This document shows, piece after piece, positions 46,884 through 56,652 of a stretch of DNA of 64,000 nt. Each line of letters begins with the position of its first letter. The stretch's first letter is position 1. Below the pieces are notes generated by a model. The model did no database searches, was not told where the DNA came from, and saw only the letters and a list, made by a program, of their open reading frames with translations. Made by a program: the position numbers and the translations under genes. The stretch is from assembly GCF_027924965.1 (NCBI RefSeq), contig NZ_AP027056.1, forward strand, positions 310,001 through 374,000, read 5' to 3'. This stretch comes from Limnohabitans sp. TEGF004 (GTDB lineage Bacteria; Pseudomonadota; Gammaproteobacteria; Burkholderiales; Burkholderiaceae_C).

Positions 46884-48146
46884 ATGACCATCGAAATGAT
46901 CGAAGTTGAAGCATTCAACTCAGGCACACAAATCAAAGTCATTGGCGTGGGCGGCGGCGGCGGTAACGCGGTCGAGCACATGATCAGCTCTGGCGTTCAA
47001 GGCGTGGAGTTCGTCACGGCGAACACAGACGCACAAGCCCTGCGCGTGAGCAATGCGCACAAAGTCATTCAGTTGGGTTCCACAGGTTTGGGCGCTGGTA
47101 GCAAGCCAGAGCGCGGCCGTGAAGCGGCTGAAGCTGCGATTGACGACATCCGTTTGGCGCTGGAAGGCACCAACATGTTGTTCGTCACGGCCGGCATGGG
47201 CGGCGGCACAGGCACAGGCGCAGCACCTGTGGTGGCGCGTGTGGCACGCGAGATGGGTATCTTGACTGTTGGCGTGGTGACCAAGCCTTTCGAATTCGAA
47301 GGCAGCCGCCGCATGAACAACGCTGAGACAGGTTTGGCCGAACTTGAAGCCAACGTCGACTCACTCATCGTGGTGTTGAACGAAAAGCTGATGGACGTGT
47401 TGGGCGAAGACGCCAGCCAAGATCAAGCTTTCGCCTTTGCCAACGACGTGTTGAAAAACTCGGTCGGCGGCATTGCCGAGATCATCAACGTTGAAGCTTT
47501 GGTGAACGTCGACTTTGAAGACGTGCGCACCGTGATGAGCGAAACCGGCAAAGCCATGATGGGCACCGCTGCGGCCAACGGCCCAGACCGTGCGCGCATC
47601 GCCGCTGAACAAGCGGTGGCTTGCCCATTGCTCGAAGGCGTGGACATGTCGGGTGCCAAGGGCGTGTTGGTGTTGATCACCGCAGCCAAGGGCGGCTTGA
47701 AGTTGTCTGAGTCTCGCGAAGCCATGAACACCATCCGCAAGTTCGCTTCACCCGATGCGCACGTGATTTACGGTACGGCTTACGACGAAAACTTGGGCGA
47801 CCAAATTCGCGTCACCGTGGTGGCCACAGGTTTGGCCGGCAGCCGCCGCGCTGCACCTCAGTTGCAAGTGTTGCGCACCGGTACAGATGGTGTGGGATTC
47901 CCCACAACACAAGCGCCTAATGCATCGCCTGCCGGTGTCTTGGCTGCTGCAACGGGCGGCTTAGCTGGTTTGGCAAGCGGTTTGGGAATTGGTTCTGCCG
48001 CTGCACAACCCAACTACGACTCCATGAACTCTCCCGCCGTGTGGCGTGGCAACCGCACCTCAGCCGCTGCCAAGGTCGATGCCTTGTCATCGGGTGGTAT
48101 GGATGACTATGAAATCCCAGCTTTCTTGCGCAAGCAAGCGGACTGA
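46884..48146 (+). CDS. ftsZ: FtsZ, tubulin-like division GTPase
   Basis: A 420-residue GTPase that forms the Z-ring. IKVIGVGGGGGNAVEHMI is the T1 loop, MGGGTGTGAAPVVA the tubulin signature, VVTKPFEFEGSRRMNNAETGL the T5-H7 region, and NVDFEDVRTVM the T7 synergy loop. A variable linker of about 60 residues leads to the conserved tail DDYEIPAFLRKQAD, which binds FtsA and ZipA. TAGGAGAAACATC is a good SD. lpxC starts 19 bases downstream. Confidence 0.97.
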   Translation: MTIEMIEVEAFNSGTQIKVIGVGGGGGNAVEHMISSGVQGVEFVTANTDAQALRVSNAHKVIQLGSTGLGAGSKPERGREAAEAAIDDIRLALEGTNMLFVTAGMGGGTGTGAAPVVARVAREMGILTVGVVTKPFEFEGSRRMNNAETGLAELEANVDSLIVVLNEKLMDVLGEDASQDQAFAFANDVLKNSVGGIAEIINVEALVNVDFEDVRTVMSETGKAMMGTAAANGPDRARIAAEQAVACPLLEGVDMSGAKGVLVLITAAKGGLKLSESREAMNTIRKFASPDAHVIYGTAYDENLGDQIRVTVVATGLAGSRRAAPQLQVLRTGTDGVGFPTTQAPNASPAGVLAAATGGLAGLASGLGIGSAAAQPNYDSMNSPAVWRGNRTSAAAKVDALSSGGMDDYEIPAFLRKQAD

Positions 48147-48165
48147 GATTCATTAAAATCACACC

Positions 48166-49089
48166 GTGCTTAAACAAAGAACCCTTCAATCCCTCACCAA
48201 GGCGGTGGGTGTCGGTCTTCACAGCGGTCAACGCGTGGAACTGACACTGCGCCCGGCGCAACCCGACACGGGCATCGTGTTCCGTCGGGTGGATTTGCCG
48301 CAGCCAGTCGACATTCCGATCACCGCCACGGCGGTGACGGATACGCGCTTGGCGTCGACCATTTCCAATGGTGGTGCGAAGGTGTTCACGGTGGAGCATT
48401 TGATGTCGGCCTGTGCAGGCCTAGGTATCGACAACCTGTACATCGACATCACCGCAGAAGAAGTGCCTATTCTTGATGGCTCGGCTTCGTCGTTTGTGTT
48501 CTTGCTGCAAAGCGCGGGCATCGTGGAGCAAAACGTGCCCAAGCGTTTCATCCGCGTGTTGAAGACCGTCGAAGTGCGTGAAGGCGAGGGCGCCAACGTG
48601 AAATGGGCGCGACTCGACCCTCATCACGGCTACAAGCTCAGCTTCGAAATTGACTTCCGTCATCCTGCTGTGGATTCAACCGGTCAAAGCGTGGTGTTTG
48701 ACATGGATGTGAACGATTACACCCGCGACATTGCACGCGCCCGCACCTTTGGTTTCACGCGTGATGTAGAAATGCTGCGTGCCAACGGCCTCGCTTTAGG
48801 TGGCGGTTTGGACAACGCCATCGTGATGGACGACTACAAGGTCTTGAACAGCGACGGCTTGCGCTATGACGACGAATTTGTGAAACACAAAATTCTCGAT
48901 GCTATGGGCGACTTGTTTTTGATTGGTAAACCTTTGCTAGCCTCTTATGTGGCGTTCCGTTCGGGACACGCCATGAATAATTTATTGTTGCGTGAGTTGC
49001 TCAGCCAGCCTGATGCCTATGAAGTCGTTACCTTTGACGATGCGCGCAAAGCACCTCCGGGTCTGGCGCAGCTGGCGCCGGCTTGGTAA
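48166..49089 (+). CDS. lpxC: LpxC, UDP-3-O-acyl-GlcNAc deacetylase
   Basis: The committed step of lipid A synthesis, a zinc hydrolase of 307 residues. [23 protein letters not shown] is the conserved start (GTG 48166). Two similar halves follow: [15 protein letters not shown] (first zinc His) and [14 protein letters not shown] (His and Asp ligands), plus [15 protein letters not shown] with the catalytic histidine. Position directly after ftsZ is usual in proteobacteria and couples outer-membrane lipid supply to division. Confidence 0.96.
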   Translation: MLKQRTLQSLTKAVGVGLHSGQRVELTLRPAQPDTGIVFRRVDLPQPVDIPITATAVTDTRLASTISNGGAKVFTVEHLMSACAGLGIDNLYIDITAEEVPILDGSASSFVFLLQSAGIVEQNVPKRFIRVLKTVEVREGEGANVKWARLDPHHGYKLSFEIDFRHPAVDSTGQSVVFDMDVNDYTRDIARARTFGFTRDVEMLRANGLALGGGLDNAIVMDDYKVLNSDGLRYDDEFVKHKILDAMGDLFLIGKPLLASYVAFRSGHAMNNLLLRELLSQPDAYEVVTFDDARKAPPGLAQLAPAW

Positions 49090-49130
49090 GTCTTTGAATA
49101 CATCGCCTCCGCGGCGAGAGAGAGGTTGAG

Positions 49131-50534
49131 ATGACGGTGTATCACATCCCCACGGTCTATCTCATTCTTGGCATTCTCTATTTGATCTTGCCTTTGACCG
49201 TTTGGGCTTTGCTGCTCAATCAACCGTCACGCACTTTGACCTTTTGGTGCTCAGGGGGGTTGCTCTTTGGCGTCGCTTTGGCGTTGGTGGGTTTGCGTTC
49301 GCATCTTCCTGCGTGGGTGAGTTACACCGTCGCCAATGGTTTGATGTGGAGTGCTGCCTTGATGCAGGCCTTGGCTTTGCGACGTGCACTCGATCAAGAT
49401 TTGGCGATGAAAAGAGCCGTCGTGTTGATCATGCTTTGCGTGCTCGGTTTTGAATTCTTCCGCGTGTTTTTGCAAGATGCTGTCTTGCGATTTTCTTGGT
49501 CCACATTGATTTTCACCGGCCTCTTTTCATACATCTCCTATCTGTCTTGGCGCATTGCTGCTGTCCATCAGTTGAAGAGTGGCAAATGGTTGTCTGTGGT
49601 GTACGCAATCACTGCGATCATCATGTTGGCTCGGACGACGATTGTGCTGTCAGGGTTCACAGAGCCCGATGTGGTGGCGAGCGGTGTGGACAGTGTGTTG
49701 ACTGTGTTCACAGGTTTGTTGATTTCAATCTTGGGTAACTTTGCTTTTGTTGGGATGTTCTTGGAGCGATCCACACAAGGGCGGATGAAGGCGATTGCTG
49801 AGCGTGCACGACAAGAAGAAAGTGCGCGTCTGGGAGATCAAATTGCCCAGCTGGAGCGTCAAAGAACCTTGGGGACGATGTCTGCATCATTTGCACATGA
49901 GCTCAGCCAACCGTTGACAGCGATTTTGATGGATGCGCAAGCCATCAGAATCAGCGTGGCTTCTGGAGAATCCAATTCGAAAGAGGTGTTGGAATCGATT
50001 GAAGAAATCGAAAACAGTACCCAACGCACCGTGAAGTTGGTCGAGCGCATTCGCAATTTCATTCGACCTGCGCAAACCGACTACGAAGTGGTGGACTTCA
50101 AGACGCTGTTGGAAGATGTGGCGCAACTGCTCGCCTATGAAATACGCAAGCAAAAAATCAAGTTCGAATTTGATCTGGACGCCGTCCCATGCTGGGTACA
50201 TGGTGACCGTGTCCAGCTATCTCAAATTGTGTTGAATGTGTATCGCAATGCCATGCAAGCCATGGAGCCCAACGCCAGCAAGAAAATTTTCGTCTCTCTT
50301 GAGCATTCGGATGAACGCGTTGTTTTACGCGTGCGCGATACAGGACCAGGTGTTTCAGCAGAGATGAAGCAGGTGGTTGGTGAGCCCTTCATGACCTCAA
50401 AAGAAGAAGGCTTGGGCGTGGGCTTGTCCATCTCTAAAACAATTGCAGAAATGCACAGCGGCAGTTTGGCGATTTCGAATGCGGTAGATGGCGGCGCCAT
50501 CGTCGAGTTGAACCTGCCCGTCGTTCAGCTTTGA
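49131..50534 (+). CDS. Orphan 7-TM sensor histidine kinase
   Basis: A 467-residue inner membrane kinase. Residues 1-212 hold about seven hydrophobic segments without a large periplasmic domain. A coiled linker (215-247) leads to the H-box LGTMSASFAHELSQPLTAIL with phospho-acceptor His256. The ATPase domain has QIVLNVYRNAMQAM (N box), RDTGPGVSAE (G1), FMTSKEEGLGVGLSISKTI (F/G2). No response regulator is adjacent. A 7-TM input usually senses a membrane-embedded or small ligand. Translation starts at the ATG after AGAGAGAGGTTGAG. It is convergent with ruvC, 11 bases away. What it phosphorylates is unknown. Confidence 0.88.
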   Translation: MTVYHIPTVYLILGILYLILPLTVWALLLNQPSRTLTFWCSGGLLFGVALALVGLRSHLPAWVSYTVANGLMWSAALMQALALRRALDQDLAMKRAVVLIMLCVLGFEFFRVFLQDAVLRFSWSTLIFTGLFSYISYLSWRIAAVHQLKSGKWLSVVYAITAIIMLARTTIVLSGFTEPDVVASGVDSVLTVFTGLLISILGNFAFVGMFLERSTQGRMKAIAERARQEESARLGDQIAQLERQRTLGTMSASFAHELSQPLTAILMDAQAIRISVASGESNSKEVLESIEEIENSTQRTVKLVERIRNFIRPAQTDYEVVDFKTLLEDVAQLLAYEIRKQKIKFEFDLDAVPCWVHGDRVQLSQIVLNVYRNAMQAMEPNASKKIFVSLEHSDERVVLRVRDTGPGVSAEMKQVVGEPFMTSKEEGLGVGLSISKTIAEMHSGSLAISNAVDGGAIVELNLPVVQL

Positions 50535-50545
50535 ACAGCCAGCGA

Positions 50546-51094
50546 TCAGCGGCTACGTCCCGCTTTGTACATGCCACTGGTGCTGCGTTGCAGTTCAGTG
50601 GCCGCTGCCAACTTGGCCATGGAGTGCCCCGCATGGGCATGGGTGATGGCAATGCCCAAGGCATCGGCTGCATCGGGCCCAGGCAAGCCCGGTAGGTTGA
50701 GCAAGCGCTTGACCATCTCTTGCACTTGTTCTTTCTTAGCCAATCCATGACCGGCCACGGCTTGCTTCATTTGTAAAGCGGTGTATTCAGCCACCGATAA
50801 GTTGCAAGTGGCCAAGGCGGTGATGCAGGCGCCACGCGCTTGACCCAGCAACAGAGTGGCTTGCGGGTTGACGTTGACAAACACAATTTCTACCGCTGAG
50901 GTGTCTGGCTTGTAACGCGCCACCACTTCGTGGATGCCGTCAAACAAGACCTTCAAACGCTCGGCCAAATTACCTTGTGTTTCTTTGTTGGTTTTGATGG
51001 TGCCGCTGGCCACGTACAGCAACTGGCTGCCGTGTTTTTCCACCACGCCAAAGCCGGTGGTGCGAAGCCCAGGGTCAATGCCAAGAATGCGCAT
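50546..51094 (-). CDS. ruvC: RuvC, Holliday junction endonuclease
   Basis: A 182-residue RNase H-fold nuclease that cuts four-way junctions with Ruv[21 protein letters not shown] has the first catalytic aspartate (Asp7), [22 protein letters not shown] the glutamate, and [19 protein letters not shown] the C-terminal Asp/His pair. ATG abuts the mtgA stop on the minus strand. ruvA and ruvB are not in the window. Confidence 0.95.
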   Translation of the reverse strand: MRILGIDPGLRTTGFGVVEKHGSQLLYVASGTIKTNKETQGNLAERLKVLFDGIHEVVARYKPDTSAVEIVFVNVNPQATLLLGQARGACITALATCNLSVAEYTALQMKQAVAGHGLAKKEQVQEMVKRLLNLPGLPGPDAADALGIAITHAHAGHSMAKLAAATELQRSTSGMYKAGRSR

Positions 51095-51829
51095 TTACGG
51101 CAACTGTGCGCTGCCCATGCGCATCAAAATAATTTCGGTACGACCCGCAAGGTACTCTGACTGCGGGAACTTTTGGTAGTGCTTGGGGCGCGGCAGCATC
51201 ACGGCCAAGCGTCCTGCTTCCCAAGGCGATAGCTGCGACGCAGGTTTTTGGAAGTAATGTTGAGCTGCCGCCTCAGCACCAAAAATGCCTTCACCCCATT
51301 CCACATGGTTGAGGTAAATCTCCAAAATGCGCTTCTTGCCCAGCACCGCTTCGAGCATCACGGTCAGCACAAACTCTTGGCCCTTGCGGATGAACGTGCG
51401 CTCGCCAGACAGAAATAAATTCTTGGCCAGTTGTTGCGTGATGGTGGAGCCCCCCACCACTTTGGGCGCTGCCTTGCCCTGTGCTTTGCGGCTGGCTTGC
51501 AATTCTGCTTTGGCGTTTTTGGCCCAAGCCTTTTCAATCGCATCCCATTGCACACCGTCGTGTTGCGCAAAGATGTCGTCTTCTGAAGCAATCACCGCAC
51601 GTTTGAGGTTGTTGGAGATTTGCGCGTAGGGCACCCAGTCTTGGCGCCAACGCAAGCGGTCTTTGGTGTTGACGATGCGCCAAGCTTCTGAGCGTTCAAA
51701 CGAGGTGGATTCGGGTGCCACACGCGCCATGACGGCGATGCGCGCCAAAAAGAAAAATTGCAGACCAAGCCAAGCCACGCCGACCAGCAACAACCAGCGC
51801 AGCCATGGACGAAAGCGTGAGGTGTTCAT
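51095..51829 (-). CDS. mtgA: MtgA, monofunctional peptidoglycan transglycosylase
   Basis: A 244-residue membrane-anchored glycosyltransferase (GT51). One helix (about 10-32) is followed by ASEDDIFAQHDGVQWDAIEKAW with the catalytic Glu, GGSTITQQLAKNLFLSGERTFIRKGQE, and KKRILEIYLNHVEWGEGIFGAEAAAQHYF. It extends glycan strands from lipid II. Its stop is directly followed by ruvC, and the TonB-like gene ends 15 bases upstream, so ruvC, mtgA and that gene form one minus-strand unit. Confidence 0.95.
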   Translation of the reverse strand: MNTSRFRPWLRWLLLVGVAWLGLQFFFLARIAVMARVAPESTSFERSEAWRIVNTKDRLRWRQDWVPYAQISNNLKRAVIASEDDIFAQHDGVQWDAIEKAWAKNAKAELQASRKAQGKAAPKVVGGSTITQQLAKNLFLSGERTFIRKGQEFVLTVMLEAVLGKKRILEIYLNHVEWGEGIFGAEAAAQHYFQKPASQLSPWEAGRLAVMLPRPKHYQKFPQSEYLAGRTEIILMRMGSAQLP

Positions 51830-51844
51830 GGTTGACGCATCGAC

Positions 51845-52717
51845 TCAGTTGGCGGCTTCGCCGCCTTTGGTTTGCAAAGTGTTGTCACGGCTAAAAATGA
51901 AACGTGAAACCACGGCGAGTTGATCAGCTTGTTTGCGCATGTCCTCCGTGAACTCACCAAACGGACCTGCCGCTGTGGCAATGGCTTGTGCACGACGGTC
52001 GAGGTCTGCCAGACCCGAGCTTTGAACCACTTCGGTGGCCAACACGCGCCCATCGGTATTGACGGTGATGATCATCGTCAATTCACCGTAAAGTTTTTGC
52101 CCGCTGTTGGTGGCGGGGAAGTAGCGCGTGCCACGGTCTTCAATTTTTCGGCGCAGGGTGTCGTAATACAGCGCATAGGCCACTTGTTTGGTGGCGGGGC
52201 TCACATAGTGTTTGCGAGGGCGCGCGTTGTCTTGGTTGATGCGTTGTTCAATCTCGGCCAAGAGCTTGAGCAGCTGTCGGCGTTTTTGCTCAATCGCATC
52301 TTGTTCAGCTTTTGATTTTTGCGGTTGAGGCGGTGGCAGTTGCGCAAGCAGGTTTTTCACTTGCGCCAACAGCAGCGATTGCTCTTTGCGCATCTGTGCC
52401 ACTTGACGTTGCATGGACTCGGTCATGTCACCGACCGAGGTGGTGGCCGCCGTGGGGAGCGGCGATGCTGCACGACCGCTTTTGAGTTCACCGCCGCCAG
52501 CCAATTGCGTTTGCGCCAAGGCTTGTGCCTTATCAGGCGCATCGGCTTTGGCGCGTGTGTTGACCAAAATCACATCCAGCGGTGCGTCGCTGAACAAGCG
52601 GTCGAAGCGCTCAGGAGCTGCGATTTTTAGAGTCAGCAATGCGCCGTGAATAGCGAACGACACGAACAAGGCTTTTTGCAGCCTTGACCAATGCTTCCAT
52701 GACAAGCGCGAGAGCAT
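51845..52717 (-). CDS. TonB-like energy transducer
   Basis: A 290-residue protein with TonB architecture. One N-terminal helix (about 18-36, ALFVSFAIHGALLTLKI, with the Ser/His pattern of TonB anchors), then a Gln/Lys-rich coiled coil (about 100-175) where classical TonB has a Pro-rich rod, then a C-terminal TonB domain: LYGELTMIITVNTDGRVLATEVVQSSGLADLDRRA. No ExbBD genes are near. ATG 52717 overlaps the stop of the RNB gene by one base (TGATG); GTG 52720 is the alternative. It may serve cell-envelope functions like TolA rather than siderophore uptake; unproven. Confidence 0.8.
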   Translation of the reverse strand: MLSRLSWKHWSRLQKALFVSFAIHGALLTLKIAAPERFDRLFSDAPLDVILVNTRAKADAPDKAQALAQTQLAGGGELKSGRAASPLPTAATTSVGDMTESMQRQVAQMRKEQSLLLAQVKNLLAQLPPPQPQKSKAEQDAIEQKRRQLLKLLAEIEQRINQDNARPRKHYVSPATKQVAYALYYDTLRRKIEDRGTRYFPATNSGQKLYGELTMIITVNTDGRVLATEVVQSSGLADLDRRAQAIATAAGPFGEFTEDMRKQADQLAVVSRFIFSRDNTLQTKGGEAAN

Positions 52718-54792
52718 CACGCAGTCGGTCCTTCCGCCGTGGGTGCCTCGTTCACGTCCATGGCCAACGCAATGGGGCCTGCGGCGCTGTCGTCTTCGTC
52801 GTCTGTCATCTCGACTTCTTCAGCGCTGGAGGGGGCATCGACTTCGAGCACATGCAACAGATGGCCGCTGATGTCGAGGCTGATGTCGTCAATCTCACTC
52901 AAACGCAACTGCACGTGTGCGCCACGTGGCAAATCACCACCGCCGAACACGGGTAAGACCAAAGGCAAGTCATCGGCGCGCGCCATGGGCGGCTGGCCTG
53001 GGAAGGCTTTGAACACGGTGGCGCTGAGTTCGGTGATGTTGTGTTGCTTCAAATACTGCAGCGTCCAGAAACGTTCCATGCCGTTTTGATAGGCGTTGTA
53101 CGCACCATAGGCACCATCGAACGCCGAGATGATGGAGAACAGTTCTGCATCTTTAGGTTTGAACGGCGCAGCCAGAGCGGCGGTGCTGCCGTGCTTGGCG
53201 CACGCAATGATTTGCCATTGGTTCACCAAGTCGGTGTAGCGACGCAGCGGCGAGGTGCTCCATGCGTAGCTAGGCACGCCAATGCCAGCGTGTGGCAAAG
53301 CCTTGGTGCCCATGCGCACTTTGACGCCGGGCAGCAAGCTGGCTTGGCTGCGGTAGATGCCGGGCACGCCGAGTTCAGCCATCCAATTGCCCCAGGTACT
53401 GTTGGCCAGAATCATGGCCTCGGCCACCATCAAGTCCAGTGGCGCACCGCGTTGGCGGATGCTGATTTGTACTTGCTCGTCGCCTGTCGGTGTTACGCCG
53501 TTGTTGCCAACGAGGCGGAAGGTGTAGTCCGGGCGGTTGAAGTTTTCAGGCTTACCGCGTACCACTTCGCGTTGTGCTTTGAGGTGTTGGGCCAAGCGGA
53601 ACAGAAAAGCCAGTTCCGTGCGTGGCATGGCGGGCTCGGTGGTGCCTGCAACATGCGTGAAGCTCGCGTCGTTCAACCAAGCTTCGGTGACGATGGCGTC
53701 GAGTTGGTCGTGACGTAGGTTGGCGGCAATGGGCACACGCTCCACGCGTGTCTCGGTGTTTTGCAAAGCCAGCGTGGCTTCATCAAACGTGGCGTACAGC
53801 GACACGGCGGGGCAGTCGCGGCCTTCTTGCAAGGTGTAGGTTTGCACCACGTCGTCGGGCAGCATGGTGATTTTGTAGCCCGGCATGTAGACGGTGGACA
53901 AACGTTGGCGGCCCAACTGGTCAATCGCATCGCCCGGCTTTAAGGCCAGCGCAGGTGCAGCGATGTGAATGCCTAGCGTGACCGTGCCGGTGCCCAAACC
54001 TTGCACCGACAAGGCATCGTCAATCTCTGTGGTGTGCGAGTCGTCAATCGAATAGGCCTTCACCTGGGCCAGTGGCAACTCGTCCGCAATGGCGGGGGCT
54101 TGCAGGTTGGGGAAACCCGTTCCCTTGGGGAAGTTGTCAAACAAAAAGCGTTGCCAGTGGAACTGGTAGGCCGAGTTGATAGCGCCTGCTTTTTGCAGCA
54201 ATGCCAGTGGCGCGGTGTGTGTAGCGCGTGCCGCTTCGACCACGGCTTTGTATTCAGGCGCGTTCTTGTCCGGCTTGAACAAGATTTTGTAGAGCTGCGT
54301 TTGAATGGGCGCAGGACAAGTGCCTTGGCCCAACTCGGCAACCCAACCTTCGATTTGCGCTTGGATTTGTTTTTTCTTTTCGATGCCAGCGAGCGCTTGG
54401 GCAATCACCTCGGCAGAGGCCTTCTTGAAGCGGCCTTTGCCAGCGCGGCGAAAGTAGTGGGGTGCTTCGAATACGCGCAGCAAGGCAGCGGTTTGTTCGG
54501 TCAGGGTGGCTTGTGCGCTGAAGTATTCGCGGGCGAGGTCGGCAAAGCCAAACTCGTCTTCGGGCGCGAATTCCCACGCGAGGTCAAGCTCGATGGTGGT
54601 GCTCAAGGCCTGCGCCTCGCGCATCAGTTCAGCGGGCGAGGGCTTCTCAAACTTGAGCAGCAAATTCGCGGCCTTGACCTTGACCCGTTTGCCGGATTCC
54701 AGCTCGATTTGGGCCGAGCTTTCAGCTTCGGAGAGGATGCGGCCCGTCTGGAATTTTCCAGCTTCTTCAAACAATGCGTACATGGGCAGCAT
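52717..54792 (-). CDS. RNase II/R-family exoribonuclease (RNB domain)
   Basis: About 691 residues. The central RNB domain has YSIDDSHTTEIDDALSVQ, where clustered aspartates bind catalytic magnesium, GDAIDQLGRQRLSTVYMPGYKITMLPDD and YAWSTSPLRRYTDLVNQWQII, the C-terminal RNB signature. An N-terminal OB-like region precedes it, and no C-terminal S1 domain is apparent; a shortened tail of about 80 acidic residues is present. It degrades single-stranded RNA 3' to 5'. GGAG lies 9 bases before ATG 54792, favouring this start. Followed by the TonB-like gene with overlap. Confidence 0.9.
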   Translation of the reverse strand: MLPMYALFEEAGKFQTGRILSEAESSAQIELESGKRVKVKAANLLLKFEKPSPAELMREAQALSTTIELDLAWEFAPEDEFGFADLAREYFSAQATLTEQTAALLRVFEAPHYFRRAGKGRFKKASAEVIAQALAGIEKKKQIQAQIEGWVAELGQGTCPAPIQTQLYKILFKPDKNAPEYKAVVEAARATHTAPLALLQKAGAINSAYQFHWQRFLFDNFPKGTGFPNLQAPAIADELPLAQVKAYSIDDSHTTEIDDALSVQGLGTGTVTLGIHIAAPALALKPGDAIDQLGRQRLSTVYMPGYKITMLPDDVVQTYTLQEGRDCPAVSLYATFDEATLALQNTETRVERVPIAANLRHDQLDAIVTEAWLNDASFTHVAGTTEPAMPRTELAFLFRLAQHLKAQREVVRGKPENFNRPDYTFRLVGNNGVTPTGDEQVQISIRQRGAPLDLMVAEAMILANSTWGNWMAELGVPGIYRSQASLLPGVKVRMGTKALPHAGIGVPSYAWSTSPLRRYTDLVNQWQIIACAKHGSTAALAAPFKPKDAELFSIISAFDGAYGAYNAYQNGMERFWTLQYLKQHNITELSATVFKAFPGQPPMARADDLPLVLPVFGGGDLPRGAHVQLRLSEIDDISLDISGHLLHVLEVDAPSSAEEVEMTDDEDDSAAGPIALAMDVNEAPTAEGPTA

Positions 54793-54807
54793 TGTCCCAC
54801 GCTCCAC

Positions 54808-55434
54808 CTAGGGCGCAGGCTGCAAATCTAGAAATTCCAACAGCTGCGGCAGGTAGTGGCCGAAGTCGCTGATGGCATGGTCACCGCCTTCTAGGACCAC
54901 TTGTTGCGAGACCGGGTAGCGCGCCGTCATTTCGCGCCAGTCCAGCACTTCATCTCCTTTGGCGATGAGTGCCCATACGCGCTCGGGATGCGGCAAAGGG
55001 CCAGCTTGCAAGGCGCGCAGCTCATCCACAAATTCGGGCGCAAAGTAAAAGCGCTCGGCGGGGTCGTGCCACGCGCTTTGTTCGCCAATGTATTTGGCCA
55101 AGTCACGCGCTGGGTTGATGGCAGGGTTGAGCAACGCAGCCTTGCACCCGCGAAGGGTCGCCAGCCAAGTGGCGTAAAAACCGCCTAGCGATGAGCCGAT
55201 GACCGCCATGCGGTCCGCAGGCCAATGTGCCGTGCCCTCTGCAATCAAGGCCGCCGCAGCTTTGGGCGAGGGTGGCAGTTGTGGGCACCACCACGTGATG
55301 TGTGGGAACTGTGCGGCCATGATGGCTGCGACTTGTCGCGCTTTGGTGGATTGGGGTGACGAGCGAAACCCATGCAAATACAGCACATGGGTGGTGGGCA
55401 ACGTGTGGGGGGATGGCGTCTTGAGCGAAGTCAT
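54808..55434 (-). CDS. YqiA/YcfP-type alpha/beta-hydrolase (esterase)
   Basis: A 208-residue small hydrolase. HVLYLHGFRSSPQSTKARQV is the YqiA signature, MAVIGSSLGGFYATWLA has the nucleophile serine (GxSxG as GSSLG), IAKGDEVLDW the aspartate and GGDHAISDFGHYL the histidine. The family acts on short acyl esters with unknown physiological substrate. In E. coli yqiA lies near parE. The ATG at 55434 (MTSLKTPSP) is likelier than 55458. The RNB gene follows within a few bases on the same strand. Confidence 0.88.
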   Translation of the reverse strand: MTSLKTPSPHTLPTTHVLYLHGFRSSPQSTKARQVAAIMAAQFPHITWWCPQLPPSPKAAAALIAEGTAHWPADRMAVIGSSLGGFYATWLATLRGCKAALLNPAINPARDLAKYIGEQSAWHDPAERFYFAPEFVDELRALQAGPLPHPERVWALIAKGDEVLDWREMTARYPVSQQVVLEGGDHAISDFGHYLPQLLEFLDLQPAP

Positions 55435-55490
55435 GCCGAATGCTATCAGTGGCCCCAAGGACAGTCACGCGACAGGAGATAATCTGACCC

Positions 55491-56645
55491 ATGCCCACCG
55501 TCATTCACAAACCCAGCCCCTTTCAGCGTTTGATGCCTTTGCTCAAAGGTTTTGATGGCCCCTTGGCGTTTGGTATTTTTTTGTTGGCGTGTGCGGGTTT
55601 GTTGACCATGTACTCGTCGGGCTTTGCCAACGGTGCGCGCTTCTTTGACCATGGCCGCAACATGATGATTGCGGGCTTCATCATGTTTGTGGTGGCACAA
55701 ATTCCGCCGCAGCGTCTGATGGCATTTGCGGTGCCGCTCTACACCTTGGGTGTGGCCTTGCTGGTGGCCGTGGCTTTGTTTGGCTTGACCAAAAAGGGCG
55801 CACGTCGCTGGCTCAATGTCGGCATCGTCATTCAGCCCAGTGAAATCATGAAAATCGCCATGCCGTTGATGTTGGCGTGGTGGTTCCAAAAGCGCGAAGG
55901 CCAGTTGCGCCCACTCGACTTTTTGGTGGCGGGTTTGTTGTTGATGGTGCCTGTGGGACTCATCATGCGTCAGCCAGATTTGGGAACTTCCATCTTGGTG
56001 TTGTCGGCTGGCATGGCGGTGATTTTCTTTGCCGGCTTGAGCTGGTGGCTCATCGTGCCGCCCATCATCTTGGGTGTGATTGGTGTGGGATTGGTGGTGC
56101 TCTTTGAGCCCACGCTGTGTGCCGATGGTTTCCGTTGGCCCATCCTGCACGACTATCAGCAGCAGCGCATTTGCACCTTGCTCGACCCGTCAAGAGACCC
56201 GTTAGGCAAAGGCTTTCACATCATTCAAGGCATGATTGCCATTGGCTCGGGCGGTTTTTGGGGCAAGGGGTTCATGCAAGGCACGCAAACCCATTTGGAC
56301 TTCATCCCTGAGCGCACCACCGACTTTGTGTTTGCCGCTTTTGGCGAAGAGTTTGGCTTGGTCGGCAACTTGCTCTTGATTGCTGGCTTCATCTTTTTGA
56401 TTCTGCGTGGCTTGGCCATTGCAGTGGAAGGCCCCACGTTGTTTGCCCGATTGCTGGCTGGCAGCGTGACCTTGAGCTTCTTCATTTATGCCTTTGTGAA
56501 CATGGGCATGGTCAGCGGCATATTGCCTGTGGTTGGGGTGCCATTGCCCTTCATCAGCTATGGCGGCACGGCCATGGTGACGCTGGGGTTGGGCTTAGGG
56601 ATATTGATGTCGGTGGCCAAGGCCAAACAGTTGGTGCAGTCATAA
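55491..56645 (+). CDS. rodA: RodA, SEDS glycosyltransferase of cell elongation
   Basis: A 384-residue membrane protein with ten helices, a second SEDS polymerase besides FtsW. KKGARRWLNVGIVIQPSEIMK, MRQPDLGTSILVLSAGMAV, YQQQRICTLLDPSRDPLGKGFHIIQGMIAIGSGGFWGKGFMQGTQTHLDFIPERTTDFVFAAFGEEFG and VPLPFISYGGTAMVTLG are RodA-specific forms of the motifs. With PBP2 it builds the lateral wall. mreBCD and mrdA, often neighbours in Burkholderiales, are not in the window upstream, where the divergent esterase is. tldD follows after 7 bases. Confidence 0.95.
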   Translation: MPTVIHKPSPFQRLMPLLKGFDGPLAFGIFLLACAGLLTMYSSGFANGARFFDHGRNMMIAGFIMFVVAQIPPQRLMAFAVPLYTLGVALLVAVALFGLTKKGARRWLNVGIVIQPSEIMKIAMPLMLAWWFQKREGQLRPLDFLVAGLLLMVPVGLIMRQPDLGTSILVLSAGMAVIFFAGLSWWLIVPPIILGVIGVGLVVLFEPTLCADGFRWPILHDYQQQRICTLLDPSRDPLGKGFHIIQGMIAIGSGGFWGKGFMQGTQTHLDFIPERTTDFVFAAFGEEFGLVGNLLLIAGFIFLILRGLAIAVEGPTLFARLLAGSVTLSFFIYAFVNMGMVSGILPVVGVPLPFISYGGTAMVTLGLGLGILMSVAKAKQLVQS

Positions 56646-56652
56646 TTCGCGC

